The notes under the pieces are model-generated. The model did not search any database. It saw only the letters and a list, made by a program, of their open reading frames with translations, and was not told the origin of the DNA. A stretch of 41,975 nt of DNA from Pseudomonas sp. SST3 (GTDB lineage: Bacteria; Pseudomonadota; Gammaproteobacteria; Pseudomonadales; Pseudomonadaceae). Below, in pieces: positions 20,465 to 28,665 of this stretch (position 1 is its first letter; the number at the start of each line of letters is the position of its first letter). The DNA lies in contig NZ_QORI02000031.1 in NCBI RefSeq assembly GCF_003325755.1, positions 1 through 41,975 on the forward strand, in the 5' to 3' direction. Position numbers and translations under genes: made by a program.

Positions 20465-21838
20465 GTGAAGATCATTATTCTCGGTGCAGGGCAGGTAGGC
20501 GGTACGCTCGCCGAAAACCTCGCGAGCGAAGCCAACGATATCACCGTGGTAGACACCGACCCAGATCGCCTGCGCGACCTGGGCGATCGCCTGGACATTC
20601 GCACCGTGGTCGGCCGCGGCTCCTTTCCCACCGTGCTGCGCCAGGCCGGTGCGGACGATGCCGACATGCTGGTAGCAGTGACCAACAGCGACGAAACCAA
20701 CATGGTCGCCTGCCAGGTAGCGTACACGCTGTTCCACACCCCGACCAAGATCGCTCGGGTGCGTGAGTCTGCTTACCTGACTCGCTCTGGTCTGTTCAGC
20801 AACGAGGCGATTCCGGTCGACGTGCTGATCAGCCCTGAGCAGGTGGTCACCAACTACATCAAGCGTCTGATCGAACACCCCGGCTCGTTGCAGGTCATCG
20901 ACTTCGCTGAGGGCAAGGCGCAGCTGGTGGCGGTACGGGCCTATTACGGCGGCCCGCTGGTAGGCCAGGAGCTGCGCCAGCTGCGCAATCACATGCCCAA
21001 CGTCGATACGCGCGTAGCGGCGATCTTCCGTCGCAACCAGGCGATCCTGCCCCAGGGCGATACGGTGATAGAGGCCGACGACGAGGTGTTTTTCATCGCT
21101 GCGCGTGGACATATTCGCGCCGTGATGAGCGAAATGCGCCGACTCGACGACTCCTATCGACGCATCGTCATCGCTGGCGGCGGGCACATCGGGGAGCGCC
21201 TCGCTGAAGCGATCGAAAGCCGCTATCAAGTGAAGATCATCGAGATGAACCCGGCGCGTTGCCGCTACCTCTCGGACACCCTCGACAGCACCATCATTCT
21301 TCAGGGCAGCGCTTCCGATCGCGACCTGCTGGTGGAAGAGAACATAAACGACGCTGACGTTTTCCTCGCGCTGACCAACGACGACGAGGCCAACATCATG
21401 TCGTCGTTGCTGGCCAAGCGCCTCGGCGCACGAAAGGTAATGTGCATCATCAACAACCCGGCCTACGTCGATCTGGTTCAGGGCGGCGAGATCGATATCG
21501 CCATCAGTCCGCAGCTGGCCACTATCGGTACGCTGCTGACCCATGTGCGCCGCGGCGATATCGTCAGCGCCCACTCGCTGCGCCGCGGTGCAGCGGAGGC
21601 CATCGAGGTGATTGCCCACGGCGATTCGCGTTCGAGCAAGGTCGTCGGCCGCGCCATCGGCAAGATCGCCTTGCCGCCAGGCACCACCATCGGCGCGGTG
21701 ATTCGCGACGAGGAAGTGTTGATTGCCCATGACAACACGGTCATCGAGTCGGGCGACCATGTGATCCTGTTCCTCGTCGACAAGAAGCAGATCCGTGACG
21801 TGGAGCGCCTGTTCCAGGCTGGCCTGACCTTCTTCTGA
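20465..21838 (+). CDS. trkA: Trk potassium uptake regulatory protein TrkA
   Basis: A 457-residue cytosolic NAD(H)-binding subunit of the Trk/Ktr K+ transporter. It has two tandem RCK repeats, each a Rossmann domain plus Trk[18 protein letters not shown] (4-19) and [18 protein letters not shown] (about 235-252). The gene starts with GTG and has AGGAG about 8 nt upstream. K+ uptake is the first response to osmotic upshift, so its position directly next to the ectoine cluster is thematically fitting; its place after rsmB is however the ancestral Pseudomonas order. It converges on doeD with only four bases between stop codons. Confidence 0.95.
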   Translation: MKIIILGAGQVGGTLAENLASEANDITVVDTDPDRLRDLGDRLDIRTVVGRGSFPTVLRQAGADDADMLVAVTNSDETNMVACQVAYTLFHTPTKIARVRESAYLTRSGLFSNEAIPVDVLISPEQVVTNYIKRLIEHPGSLQVIDFAEGKAQLVAVRAYYGGPLVGQELRQLRNHMPNVDTRVAAIFRRNQAILPQGDTVIEADDEVFFIAARGHIRAVMSEMRRLDDSYRRIVIAGGGHIGERLAEAIESRYQVKIIEMNPARCRYLSDTLDSTIILQGSASDRDLLVEENINDADVFLALTNDDEANIMSSLLAKRLGARKVMCIINNPAYVDLVQGGEIDIAISPQLATIGTLLTHVRRGDIVSAHSLRRGAAEAIEVIAHGDSRSSKVVGRAIGKIALPPGTTIGAVIRDEEVLIAHDNTVIESGDHVILFLVDKKQIRDVERLFQAGLTFF

Positions 21839-21842
21839 GGTT

Positions 21843-23222
21843 TCAGAGCACCTCGGCGGCCACTGCGTCCACTGCACTTCGGGCGATCTCGACCACCTGA
21901 TCGGCCTCCGCCTGCGTCAGCACCAACGGCGGGGCGAAGCCGAGGATGTCACCGTGCGGCATGGCGCGCGCAATCATGCCGCGCTCCAGACAGGCAGCCG
22001 AGACGCGCGGCCCTACCTTCAATGCCGCATCGAAGGGCGTGCGGGCCTCACGGTCGGCCATGAACTCGAGAGCGGCGAGCATGCCGATACCGCGCACCTC
22101 ACCGACCAGCGGGTGGCTGTCGAACGTCTGGCGCAGCTGCGCGTTGAGATAGGCACCCACCTCGGCGGCGTTGCCCGGAATATTCTCTCGCTCCAGGATA
22201 TTCAGATTCGCCAGTGCTGCGGCGGCGCAGATGGGATGCCCAGAATAAGTCCAGCCGTGCCCCATGGCGCCGTCGCGAGCCGAGGCTTCATCAATCACGC
22301 CCCAAACCTTTTCCCCGACGATCACTGCGGACAGTGGCGCGTAGGCGCTGGTCAGACCCTTGGCAGTGGTGATCAGGTCCGGCTTCATGCCGAACAGCTG
22401 GCTGCCCATGGACGTGCCTAGGCGACCAAACGCGCAGACCACCTCGTCGGCAATCAAGAGGATGTCGTACCGCGCCAACACCGCCTGGATCGCCTCCCAG
22501 TAGCCCTTGGGCGGGACGATGATGCCGCCGGTGCCCATCACCGGTTCGCCGATGAAGGCAGCCACGGTGTCCGGACCTTCCCGCTGAATCAGCTGCTCCA
22601 GATCCTCGGCGCAGTGGCGTACAAAAGCAGCCTCGTCCATGCCGGCCGGCGCCTTGTAGAAGTGCGGGCAGGCGGCGTGCTTGATGTCCGCATGCGGTAG
22701 ATCGAAATGCTGATGAAAACTGGGCAAGCCGGTCAGGCTGCCGGTCATGATTCCCGAGCCGTGATAGCCACGCTGGCGGGAGATGATCTTCTTTTTCTGC
22801 GGGCGGCCGAGCACGTTGTTGTAGTAGCGCACCAGCTTGATCTGGGTCTCGTTGGCGTCCGAGCCGGAGAGCCCGTAGTAGACCTTCTTCATGCCCTCTG
22901 GCGCCCAGTCGATGATGCGTTGCGACAGTTCGATGATCGCCTCGGTCGAGTGACCGACATAGGTGTGGTAATAGGCCAGCTCCGTGGCCTGCTTGTAGAT
23001 AGCTTCGGCCACCTCCGTGCGACCGTAGCCGATATTGACGCAGTACAGACCGGCAAAGGCGTCGATGAACTCTCGGCCTTCATGGTCGCGGATGCGGATA
23101 CCTGAAGCGCCGGTGACAATGCGGCCCTTGAGCGCTCCGCTGGCGTGGTCATGGGCATGGGTGGACGGATGCATGAAGTGGGCACGGTCCTGGTCGAATA
23201 GCACGTCGTAGTCATGGCTCAT
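21843..23222 (-). CDS. doeD: Class III aminotransferase, probable diaminobutyrate-2-oxoglutarate transaminase of ectoine degradation
   Basis: A 459-residue PLP enzyme of the class III (omega) aminotransferase family. Key features are GLSGSDANETQIKL (117-130), RQRGYHGSG (149-157), GEPVMGTGG (225-233), Asp259 in IADEVVCAFGRLG and the PLP Lys288 in ITTAKGLTSAYAPLS. In ectoine degradation the DoeD enzyme converts L-2,4-diaminobutyrate to aspartate semialdehyde; this role is inferred from the cluster, as the family alone also covers GABA, beta-alanine and taurine transaminases. ATG 23222 has GGAG 8 nt upstream. It follows doeC after 107 bases on the same strand and is the last gene of the unit. 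Confidence 0.88.
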   Translation of the reverse strand: MSHDYDVLFDQDRAHFMHPSTHAHDHASGALKGRIVTGASGIRIRDHEGREFIDAFAGLYCVNIGYGRTEVAEAIYKQATELAYYHTYVGHSTEAIIELSQRIIDWAPEGMKKVYYGLSGSDANETQIKLVRYYNNVLGRPQKKKIISRQRGYHGSGIMTGSLTGLPSFHQHFDLPHADIKHAACPHFYKAPAGMDEAAFVRHCAEDLEQLIQREGPDTVAAFIGEPVMGTGGIIVPPKGYWEAIQAVLARYDILLIADEVVCAFGRLGTSMGSQLFGMKPDLITTAKGLTSAYAPLSAVIVGEKVWGVIDEASARDGAMGHGWTYSGHPICAAAALANLNILERENIPGNAAEVGAYLNAQLRQTFDSHPLVGEVRGIGMLAALEFMADREARTPFDAALKVGPRVSAACLERGMIARAMPHGDILGFAPPLVLTQAEADQVVEIARSAVDAVAAEVL

Positions 23223-23329
23223 GGGCTTCTCCGTTTGCTGTGATGGGATGGGGCTCGAACGCCTTCCCCTCATCCCGACCCGCCCCCGGCGGGGGGCGGG
23301 AGTGATTCGGCTCATCAATGCCGGCTGCG

Positions 23330-24793
23330 TCAGTAGCGCTGGCCCTGATGATGGATACAGACGTACTTAGTCTCGACGAAAGGCTCGAAGCCTTCGCTGC
23401 CACCTTCCCGGCCCAGGCCGGAGGCTTTCATGCCGCCGAAGGGGATCGGGTGGCCGGTGAACTTGGTGCCGTTGACCGCGACCATCGCGTGATCGAGCCG
23501 ACGGATGAGCGGGTGGACTACGTCCAGCCGATTCGAGCAGACGTAGGCGGCCAGCCCGTATTCGGTATCGTTGGCCATGCTGACTGCCTCGTCCAGGCTG
23601 TCGAACGGCAGCACGCCGGCGATCGGTGCGAAATTCTCCTCGCGGTAGATGCGCATGTCGGGCGTGACGTCGGCCAGCAATGTCGGTTGCCAGAACCAGC
23701 CGCCGAGGGCGTGCGGCTCACCACCCGCCAGCAGCCGGGCGCCCTTTTCCAATGCATCGGCGACTCGTGCCGCGGTAGCGTCAAAGGCGGCCTGGTGCAT
23801 CAGCGGGCCGATCTGACTGCTCTCATCGAGGCCGGGCCCGACACGCAACTCACGTACCGCGCGGGCGAAGCGTGCCAGGAAGGCTTCATAGATCGGCCGC
23901 TGCACGAGGATGCGATTGGCCGCGCAGCAGTCCTGGCCGGAGGTCTGGAACTTGGCGTCCATGGCCACCTGCACGGCATGATCGAGGTCGGCGTCAGCAC
24001 AGACGATCACCGGTGCATTACCGCCCAGCTCCAGGGCCACCTTCTTCACGCCGGGCGCGGCGGCGGCCAGTATCAAGCGGCCGACCCGGGTCGAACCGGT
24101 AAAACTCACCGAACGCACGCGCGAATCCTGCACCAGGGTTTCCATGACCATCTGCGGTTCGCCAAGCACCACGTTGAACACCCCGGCAGGCAGGCCCGCT
24201 TCCTCGGCGAGCTGGGCCAGGGCGAAGGCGGAATAGGGCGTCTCGTGCGCCGGTTTGACCACCACCGTACAACCGGCCGCCAGCGCCGCCGCAGCCTTGC
24301 GAGTGATCATCGCGCTGGGGAAGTTCCAGGGGGTAAGCAGGGCGCAGACGCCAACCGGCTCCCTCAGGGTGCTCAGTTCGGCATCGGCAATGTGGCTCGG
24401 AATGGTCCGGCCATAGAGACGGCGGGCCTCCTCGGCGAACCAGGGGATAAAACTGGCGGCGTAACGGATCTCGCCCCGCGCTTCCGCCAGCGGCTTGCCC
24501 TGCTCCTCGCAGAGGATGGCAGCGAGGTCTTCCTGGTGCTGCAGGATCAGCTCGGCCCAGCGCTGCAACAACACTGCGCGCTCGTCCAGGCTTTGCCTGC
24601 GCCAATTCTCGAAGGCACGCTCGGCGGCATCCACCGCGGCGAGGATTTGCTCGCGTTCGAGCATCGGCACGTGGGCGATCTCGGCTCGAGTGGCGGGGTT
24701 CTGCACAGCGATGCTGGCGCCGCTGCGGCTGTGAACCCATTGTCCGTCCACGTAGCAGAGCGATTTGAACAGCAGGGGATGTTTGAGCGGCAT
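23330..24793 (-). CDS. doeC: Aldehyde dehydrogenase, probable aspartate-semialdehyde dehydrogenase of ectoine degradation
   Basis: A 487-residue NAD(P)+ aldehyde dehydrogenase of the succinate-semialdehyde type. Visible are TPWNFPSAM with Asn157, the cofactor Lys180 in VVVKPAHETP, FTGSTRVG (231-238), general base Glu255 in LELGGNAP and nucleophile Cys289 in SGQDCCAANR. In ectoine catabolism DoeC oxidises aspartate semialdehyde to aspartate; by sequence alone it could also act on succinate semialdehyde. The ATG has GGAG 8 nt upstream. It sits between yhhQ and doeD, all on the minus strand. Because yhhQ and a hairpin lie between it and doeX, doeC-doeD may have their own promoter. Confidence 0.9.
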   Translation of the reverse strand: MPLKHPLLFKSLCYVDGQWVHSRSGASIAVQNPATRAEIAHVPMLEREQILAAVDAAERAFENWRRQSLDERAVLLQRWAELILQHQEDLAAILCEEQGKPLAEARGEIRYAASFIPWFAEEARRLYGRTIPSHIADAELSTLREPVGVCALLTPWNFPSAMITRKAAAALAAGCTVVVKPAHETPYSAFALAQLAEEAGLPAGVFNVVLGEPQMVMETLVQDSRVRSVSFTGSTRVGRLILAAAAPGVKKVALELGGNAPVIVCADADLDHAVQVAMDAKFQTSGQDCCAANRILVQRPIYEAFLARFARAVRELRVGPGLDESSQIGPLMHQAAFDATAARVADALEKGARLLAGGEPHALGGWFWQPTLLADVTPDMRIYREENFAPIAGVLPFDSLDEAVSMANDTEYGLAAYVCSNRLDVVHPLIRRLDHAMVAVNGTKFTGHPIPFGGMKASGLGREGGSEGFEPFVETKYVCIHHQGQRY

Positions 24794-24934
24794 GGCAATG
24801 TCTCCGGGCCAAGTGGCATGGGAGACATGCTAGGGAAGGGCGGCTTGGTGTTTTTTCCGTAGCGGCCCGATTGGCAGGTAAATCTTTCTGTTCGACGGGC
24901 GCGAAACAAGAAAAGCGTCGGGTGCGTGAGGTAT

Positions 24935-24970
24935 GCGGTGGAAAAGGCTTCGCCGTTTCCACTTTACGCA
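24935..24970. repeat. Inverted repeat downstream of yhhQ
   Basis: GTGGAAAAGGC and GCCGTTTCCAC pair with one mismatch around a TTC loop, flanked by GCG/CGC; TTTACGC follows. This is a REP-like palindrome of a kind frequent in P. stutzeri genomes. It lies 20 bases beyond the yhhQ stop and can act as its transcript end, separating yhhQ from doeC. Confidence 0.6.
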
Positions 24971-24989
24971 GCGTTACCGGCGCTGTCGC

Positions 24990-25643
24990 TTACGCCGTGG
25001 CGGTCTTCTGCTGCGGCAACATGCGCACGATGGCGTTGAGCAGCATGCCGTAGAGCGGCACGAACAGCGCCAGGCTGATGGCCAGCTTGATCACGTAATC
25101 GACGCTGGCAATCTCCACCCAGTTCGCCGCCATGAAGGGGTCATCGCTGTGCCAGAAGGCGATAGAGAAGAACACGAAGGTGTCCAGCAGATTGCCGAAT
25201 ATGGTGGAGGCGCTGGGCGCAACCCACCAATGGCGCAAGCGGCGCAACCGATCGAACACCTGGATATCGAGGATCTGACCGAAGACATAGGCGAGGAAGC
25301 TGGCGATGGCGATGCGGAACACGAACAGATTGAACTCGCCCAGCGCCGCGAAGCCGCTGAACGCGCCCTGGTGGAACAACACTGAGACCACGTAGGAGGC
25401 CACCAGCGCCGGAAGCATGACCTGGGCGATGACTCGCCGCGCCGGACCCTTGCCGAGCAGGCGTACGGTCAGGTCAGTAGCCAGGAAGATGAACGGGAAA
25501 CTGAACGCACCCCAGGTGGTGTGCCAGCCGAACAGGGTGATCGGCAGCTGCACCAGATAGTTGCTGGCGATGATGATGAGGATGTGGAAGGCGATCAGCC
25601 CGGCCAGAGTGGCCTGGCGGACCGGCGAAGGGATCTGTAGCAC
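24990..25643 (-). CDS. yhhQ: Queuosine precursor transporter (YhhQ/COG1738 family)
   Basis: A 217-residue inner-membrane protein with about six hydrophobic segments, including AGLIAFHILIIIASNYLV, LVASYVVSVLFH and YVIKLAISLALFVPLYGMLL. Family hallmarks are FPFIFLATDLTVRLLGK (about 49-65), FGQILDIQVFDRLR and STIFGNLLDTFVFFSIAFW. YhhQ imports preQ0/preQ1 for queuosine tRNA modification. The start is a GTG at 25643 with AAGGA 7 nt upstream; the ATG between them is out of frame. That AAGGA is the last element of a preQ1-I-type riboswitch, so the gene's own substrate should repress its translation. The gene is unrelated in function to the ectoine genes on both sides. Confidence 0.92.
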   Translation of the reverse strand: MLQIPSPVRQATLAGLIAFHILIIIASNYLVQLPITLFGWHTTWGAFSFPFIFLATDLTVRLLGKGPARRVIAQVMLPALVASYVVSVLFHQGAFSGFAALGEFNLFVFRIAIASFLAYVFGQILDIQVFDRLRRLRHWWVAPSASTIFGNLLDTFVFFSIAFWHSDDPFMAANWVEIASVDYVIKLAISLALFVPLYGMLLNAIVRMLPQQKTATA

Positions 25644-25649
25644 GGCATG

Positions 25650-25683
25650 TCCTTTTTAAAAGTGATGGGGTGAGGGAACCCAT
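25650..25683 (-). promoter_or_regulatory. preQ1-I riboswitch in the yhhQ leader
   Basis: The minus strand has an H-type pseudoknot layout of 34 nt. P1 is AUGGG (25683-25679) paired with CCCAU (25669-25665). The loop begins UUCCC and has CAC just before the 3' P1 strand, matching the conserved U6 and the preQ1-pairing C. Then comes an A-rich tail ending AAAAAGGA, in which AGG can pair with CCU of the loop as P2. Compared by eye with the Thermoanaerobacter aptamer (CUGGG...CCCAG...AAGG), all landmarks coincide. The tail GG is also the Shine-Dalgarno sequence of yhhQ, so ligand binding would block translation. The downstream gene, a queuosine precursor transporter, is a known target of this class. 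Confidence 0.83.
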
Positions 25684-25752
25684 TTGTCGACCGATATGGC
25701 CGAGGCGGCGCGCATTCTAGTGCCAATCCGGGCGAGGGTATAGCCGCGTCGG

Positions 25753-26262
25753 TCAGAACGCCTCGGTTCGCGAGGCTGGAAGCAGTTCATCGTCAAGCGT
25801 TGACGGAGCGCCACCGTCGTCGCGCTTGACGCTTTTGGTGACGATGTAGGTGTAGTAGCGTTCGATGCCCAGATCTTCCATCAACAGCGTATCGATGAAG
25901 CGCTGATAGTGATCGATGTCGCGCGCACGGATCATCGCGATGTAGTCGACGCCGCCGCCAGTGGCATAGCAGAAGGCAACCTCCGGCGCTTCGGCCAGCC
26001 GCTGTTCGAAGCGTCGCATATCCTGCGCGGTGTGCCGCGCCAGGCTGATTTCCACCAGCACCTGCTGGGTGCGGAACAGCGCGCCCCAGTCGATCAGTGC
26101 TCGATAGCCGTGCACCAGCCCGACGGCTTCGAGCTTGCGCACGCGCTCCCAGGCCGGGGTCACCGACAGGTTGATGGCTTCGGCCAGCGCCGACTTGGTG
26201 ATCCGCCCGTCCTTGGACAGGATGTGCAGGATCTTCAGGTCATAGCGATCGAGCTTGAGCAT
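25753..26262 (-). CDS. doeX: Lrp/AsnC-family regulator of ectoine degradation
   Basis: A 169-residue transcription factor. It has the N-terminal helix-turn-helix of Lrp/AsnC (LDRYDLKILHILSKDGRIT, SALAEAINLSVTPAWERVRKLEAVG; about 4-48) and a C-terminal RAM ligand-binding/oligomerisation domain (about 65-150, with YATGGGVDYIAMI). In ectoine clusters the DoeX/AsnC protein is a second regulator beside EnuR, reported to respond to diaminobutyrate-type intermediates. A G-rich GGGGGAA lies just before the ATG. It follows doeB after 103 bases on the same strand, probably in the same transcript. Confidence 0.9.
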   Translation of the reverse strand: MLKLDRYDLKILHILSKDGRITKSALAEAINLSVTPAWERVRKLEAVGLVHGYRALIDWGALFRTQQVLVEISLARHTAQDMRRFEQRLAEAPEVAFCYATGGGVDYIAMIRARDIDHYQRFIDTLLMEDLGIERYYTYIVTKSVKRDDGGAPSTLDDELLPASRTEAF

Positions 26263-26365
26263 GATTCCCCCTTACCAGCCGGAAGGCCCCGGGGCGCAGA
26301 TTACCTTTCCGCGCATCGGGCGAAGACACCTGCAGGGTAGCCGACCCCCCGCAGCGCAATTAGCG

Positions 26366-27370
26366 TCACCGTACCACCTCGGCGATGACCGCCAGCGTAT
26401 CGCCACTCTGCACCCGCCCTGGAAAGTGCCGGGCGCAGAGCAGGCCGCCGCGCCGTGCCCGGTACTCCACCGGCACCACGCCGGTGCGGCGGGCATCATG
26501 CACCCGCGCTACCAGCTCACCTTCTCGCACGGTCTCCCCCAGATCCTTGCACAGCTCGAGCAGACCGTCGCTCTCGCTGCACAGGTAGCAATCGCCATCC
26601 GGCATGTCCAGCATCACCGACTCGGTCGGCTCGATTTCGCCGTCGAGCAGATCGAAATGGATCAGCAGATTACGCACGCCACGCTCGGCGATGGCCAGGC
26701 TTCTGGCGCTGATGGAGCCGCCACCACCGAGTTCGGTGGTGACGAAGACCTTGCCCTGCGCTTCGGCCGCGGTGTCGTACATGCCCAGCGCGTCCTGCTC
26801 CAGCATGCGCATGCAGAAGGGCGCCGCGAAGGCACGCATGCCCGCCTCGCAGCGTGCCTGCTGAGCCTTGTCGGCCAGCACATGGCAGGCCGCGAACGGC
26901 AGGAAGTCGAGGGTCTTTCCACCGGAATGGATATCCAGCACCAGGTCGGCCAGTGGCAGCAGGCTGCGCTGGAAGTAGTCGGCGATCTTCTGCGTCACGG
27001 TACCGTCGGGCCGACCGGGAAAGCTGCGGTTCAGGTTGCCCTGGTCGATCGGCGAGGTACGGGTGCCGGCCCATACCGCCGGGGCGTTCATGAAAGGAAC
27101 GATGATCACCCGCCCATGCACGCGCGCCAGATCAAGGCTGCCGGCTAGCTTGCTCAGCGCCAGCGGGCCCTCGTATTCATCGCCGTGGTTGCCGCCGGTG
27201 AACAGCGCCGTGGGCCCCGCGCCGTTCTTTATCACGGTGATCGGGATCATCACCGCGCCCCAGGCCGAATCGTCACGTGAGTGGGGCAGGCGCAGATAGC
27301 CGTGCTGCACACCGTCGCGCTCGAAGTCGACAGTGGAGCTGATTGGGTTGCGCAGCAAGGTTTCAGTCAT
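26366..27370 (-). CDS. doeB: N-alpha-acetyl-L-2,4-diaminobutyrate deacetylase
   Basis: A 334-residue zinc-dependent enzyme of the succinylglutamate desuccinylase/aspartoacylase fold (also called EutE). It removes the acetyl group from the product of ectoine hydrolase. Zinc ligands are in GGNHGDEYEG (His62, Glu65) and DIHSGG (His147); the Arg-rich substrate segment GNLNRSFPGRPDG follows the usual spacing. The ATG lies three bases after the doeA stop and its AAGGA is inside the end of doeA, so the two are translationally coupled. This fits their known joint action as a hydrolase-deacetylase pair. Confidence 0.93.
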   Translation of the reverse strand: MTETLLRNPISSTVDFERDGVQHGYLRLPHSRDDSAWGAVMIPITVIKNGAGPTALFTGGNHGDEYEGPLALSKLAGSLDLARVHGRVIIVPFMNAPAVWAGTRTSPIDQGNLNRSFPGRPDGTVTQKIADYFQRSLLPLADLVLDIHSGGKTLDFLPFAACHVLADKAQQARCEAGMRAFAAPFCMRMLEQDALGMYDTAAEAQGKVFVTTELGGGGSISARSLAIAERGVRNLLIHFDLLDGEIEPTESVMLDMPDGDCYLCSESDGLLELCKDLGETVREGELVARVHDARRTGVVPVEYRARRGGLLCARHFPGRVQSGDTLAVIAEVVR

Positions 27371-27373
27371 GGT

Positions 27374-28564
27374 TCAGTCCTTGACGTAAAGCTTGCGCGG
27401 CAGGTCGCAAAAGGTTTCCATCCCGGTCTCGGTGATCAGGATGCTCTCGGTGATTTCCAGGCCCCAGTCCGCCATCCACAACCCGGGAATGAAGTGGAAG
27501 GTCATGCCCGGTTCGAGCACGCTGTTGTCGCCCGGGCGCAGGCTCATGGTCCGCTCGCCCCAGTCCGGCGGGTAGCTGACGCCAATTGAATAGCCGCAGC
27601 GGCATTCCTTCTGGATCTCGAACTTTTCAAGCACCTGGCAAAAGGCCCGGGCGATGTCACCGGTGGTATTGCCCGGGCGCGCCACGGCGAGGCCCGCCGA
27701 GATACCCTCGACTACCGCCTGCTCGGCCTCGAGGAAGTGTGCCGGCGGCTTGCCCAGGTAGATGGTGCGCGACAGCGGGCAGTGGTAGCGCTTGTAGCAC
27801 CCGGCGATCTCGAAGAAGGTGCCCGCGCCAGACCTGAACGGACTGTCGTTCCAGGTCAGGTGCGGCGCGCTGGCATCGATGCCGGTTGGCAGCAACGGCA
27901 CGATTGCCGGGTAGTCGCCGCCATGGCCTTCGATGCCAAGGATGCCGGCACGGTAGATGTCCGCGACCAGCTCGTTCTTGCGCAGCCCCGGTTCGATGCG
28001 CTCGAAGATTGCCTCATGCATGCGCTGGACGATTCGCGCGGCGATGCGCATGTATTCGATTTCCTGAGGCGATTTCACCGCCCGTTGCCAGTTGACCAGC
28101 GCGGTGGCATCCAGAAAGCGCGCGTGCGGCAGGTGCTGCTGCAGCGAGCGGAAGGCCGCCGCGCTGAAGTAGTAGTTGTCCATCTCCACGCCGATCGCCA
28201 GACGGTCCCATCCACGCGCGGCAATCACCTCACTGGAAAGATAATCCATCGGATGGCACTGGCTGGACTGCACATAGTGGTCCGGGTAGCCGACGATGTT
28301 GTCGGCGCCCATGAACACGGTACGGCGCGCACCATTGGCATCGTGGCCGCGGCCGAACCAGAGCGGATCACCGTCGAGCGCCAGCAGCACACATTGGTGC
28401 ACGTAAAAGGACCAGCCGTCATAGCCGGTCAGCCAAGCCATGTTCGACGGGTCGGTGACGACCAGCAGCTCGATGCCGCGGGCAGCCATGGCCTGGCGAA
28501 CCTTGGCGATACGCAACGCATATTCCTCCCGGCTGAACGGGAGATTAACGACGATCTCGGACAT
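27374..28564 (-). CDS. doeA: Ectoine hydrolase
   Basis: A 396-residue cytosolic enzyme of the M24 aminopeptidase P/creatinase fold (also called EutD). It opens the ectoine ring, giving N-acetyl-diaminobutyrate. Seen are a creatinase-type N-domain (about 10-160, VVTDPSNMAWLTGYDGWSFY) and a pita-bread C-domain (about 165-390, GHGGDYPAIVPLLP, then the GTFFEIAGCYKRYHCPLSRT segment and GYSIGVSYPPDWGE). The metal-binding Asp pair of true M24 peptidases is not preserved as such, as is usual for ectoine hydrolases. The length and motifs match DoeA. It is upstream of doeB and downstream of eutC, on the same strand. Confidence 0.94.
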   Translation of the reverse strand: MSEIVVNLPFSREEYALRIAKVRQAMAARGIELLVVTDPSNMAWLTGYDGWSFYVHQCVLLALDGDPLWFGRGHDANGARRTVFMGADNIVGYPDHYVQSSQCHPMDYLSSEVIAARGWDRLAIGVEMDNYYFSAAAFRSLQQHLPHARFLDATALVNWQRAVKSPQEIEYMRIAARIVQRMHEAIFERIEPGLRKNELVADIYRAGILGIEGHGGDYPAIVPLLPTGIDASAPHLTWNDSPFRSGAGTFFEIAGCYKRYHCPLSRTIYLGKPPAHFLEAEQAVVEGISAGLAVARPGNTTGDIARAFCQVLEKFEIQKECRCGYSIGVSYPPDWGERTMSLRPGDNSVLEPGMTFHFIPGLWMADWGLEITESILITETGMETFCDLPRKLYVKD

Positions 28565-28596
28565 CTTCTTTGCCCTCGTGGATGGACCGCTTTTGC

Positions 28597-28664
28597 TCTG
28601 CAGGGGCGAGCTGGCTCGCGAACAGGGGCTTGTGCCCCCAGGGCGAACAGGCTCGCGTCTGCAG
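28597..28664. repeat. REP-like inverted repeat between eutC and doeA
   Basis: TCTGCAG occurs at both ends (28597 and 28658) and the arms contain GGGCGAGCTGGCTCGCGAAC and GGGCGAACAGGCTCGC, with a central hairpin GGGGC-TTGT-GCCCC. The arms resemble the GGAGCGAGCTTGCTCGCGAA REP family found at 9110. The unit fills most of the 101-base gap between two genes of the same direction, so it may reduce read-through from eutC into doeA. Confidence 0.6.
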
Positions 28665-28665
28665 A

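Noticed and set aside
20396..21877. Open frame of 493 codons on the minus strand over trkA
   Set aside because: Shadow frame of trkA; no family pattern, and trkA shows both Rossmann motifs in the plus frame.
23318..24862. Open frame of 514 codons antisense to doeC
   Set aside because: The minus-strand aldehyde dehydrogenase has all catalytic motifs; the antisense product is His/Gly/Arg-rich and unlike any family I know.
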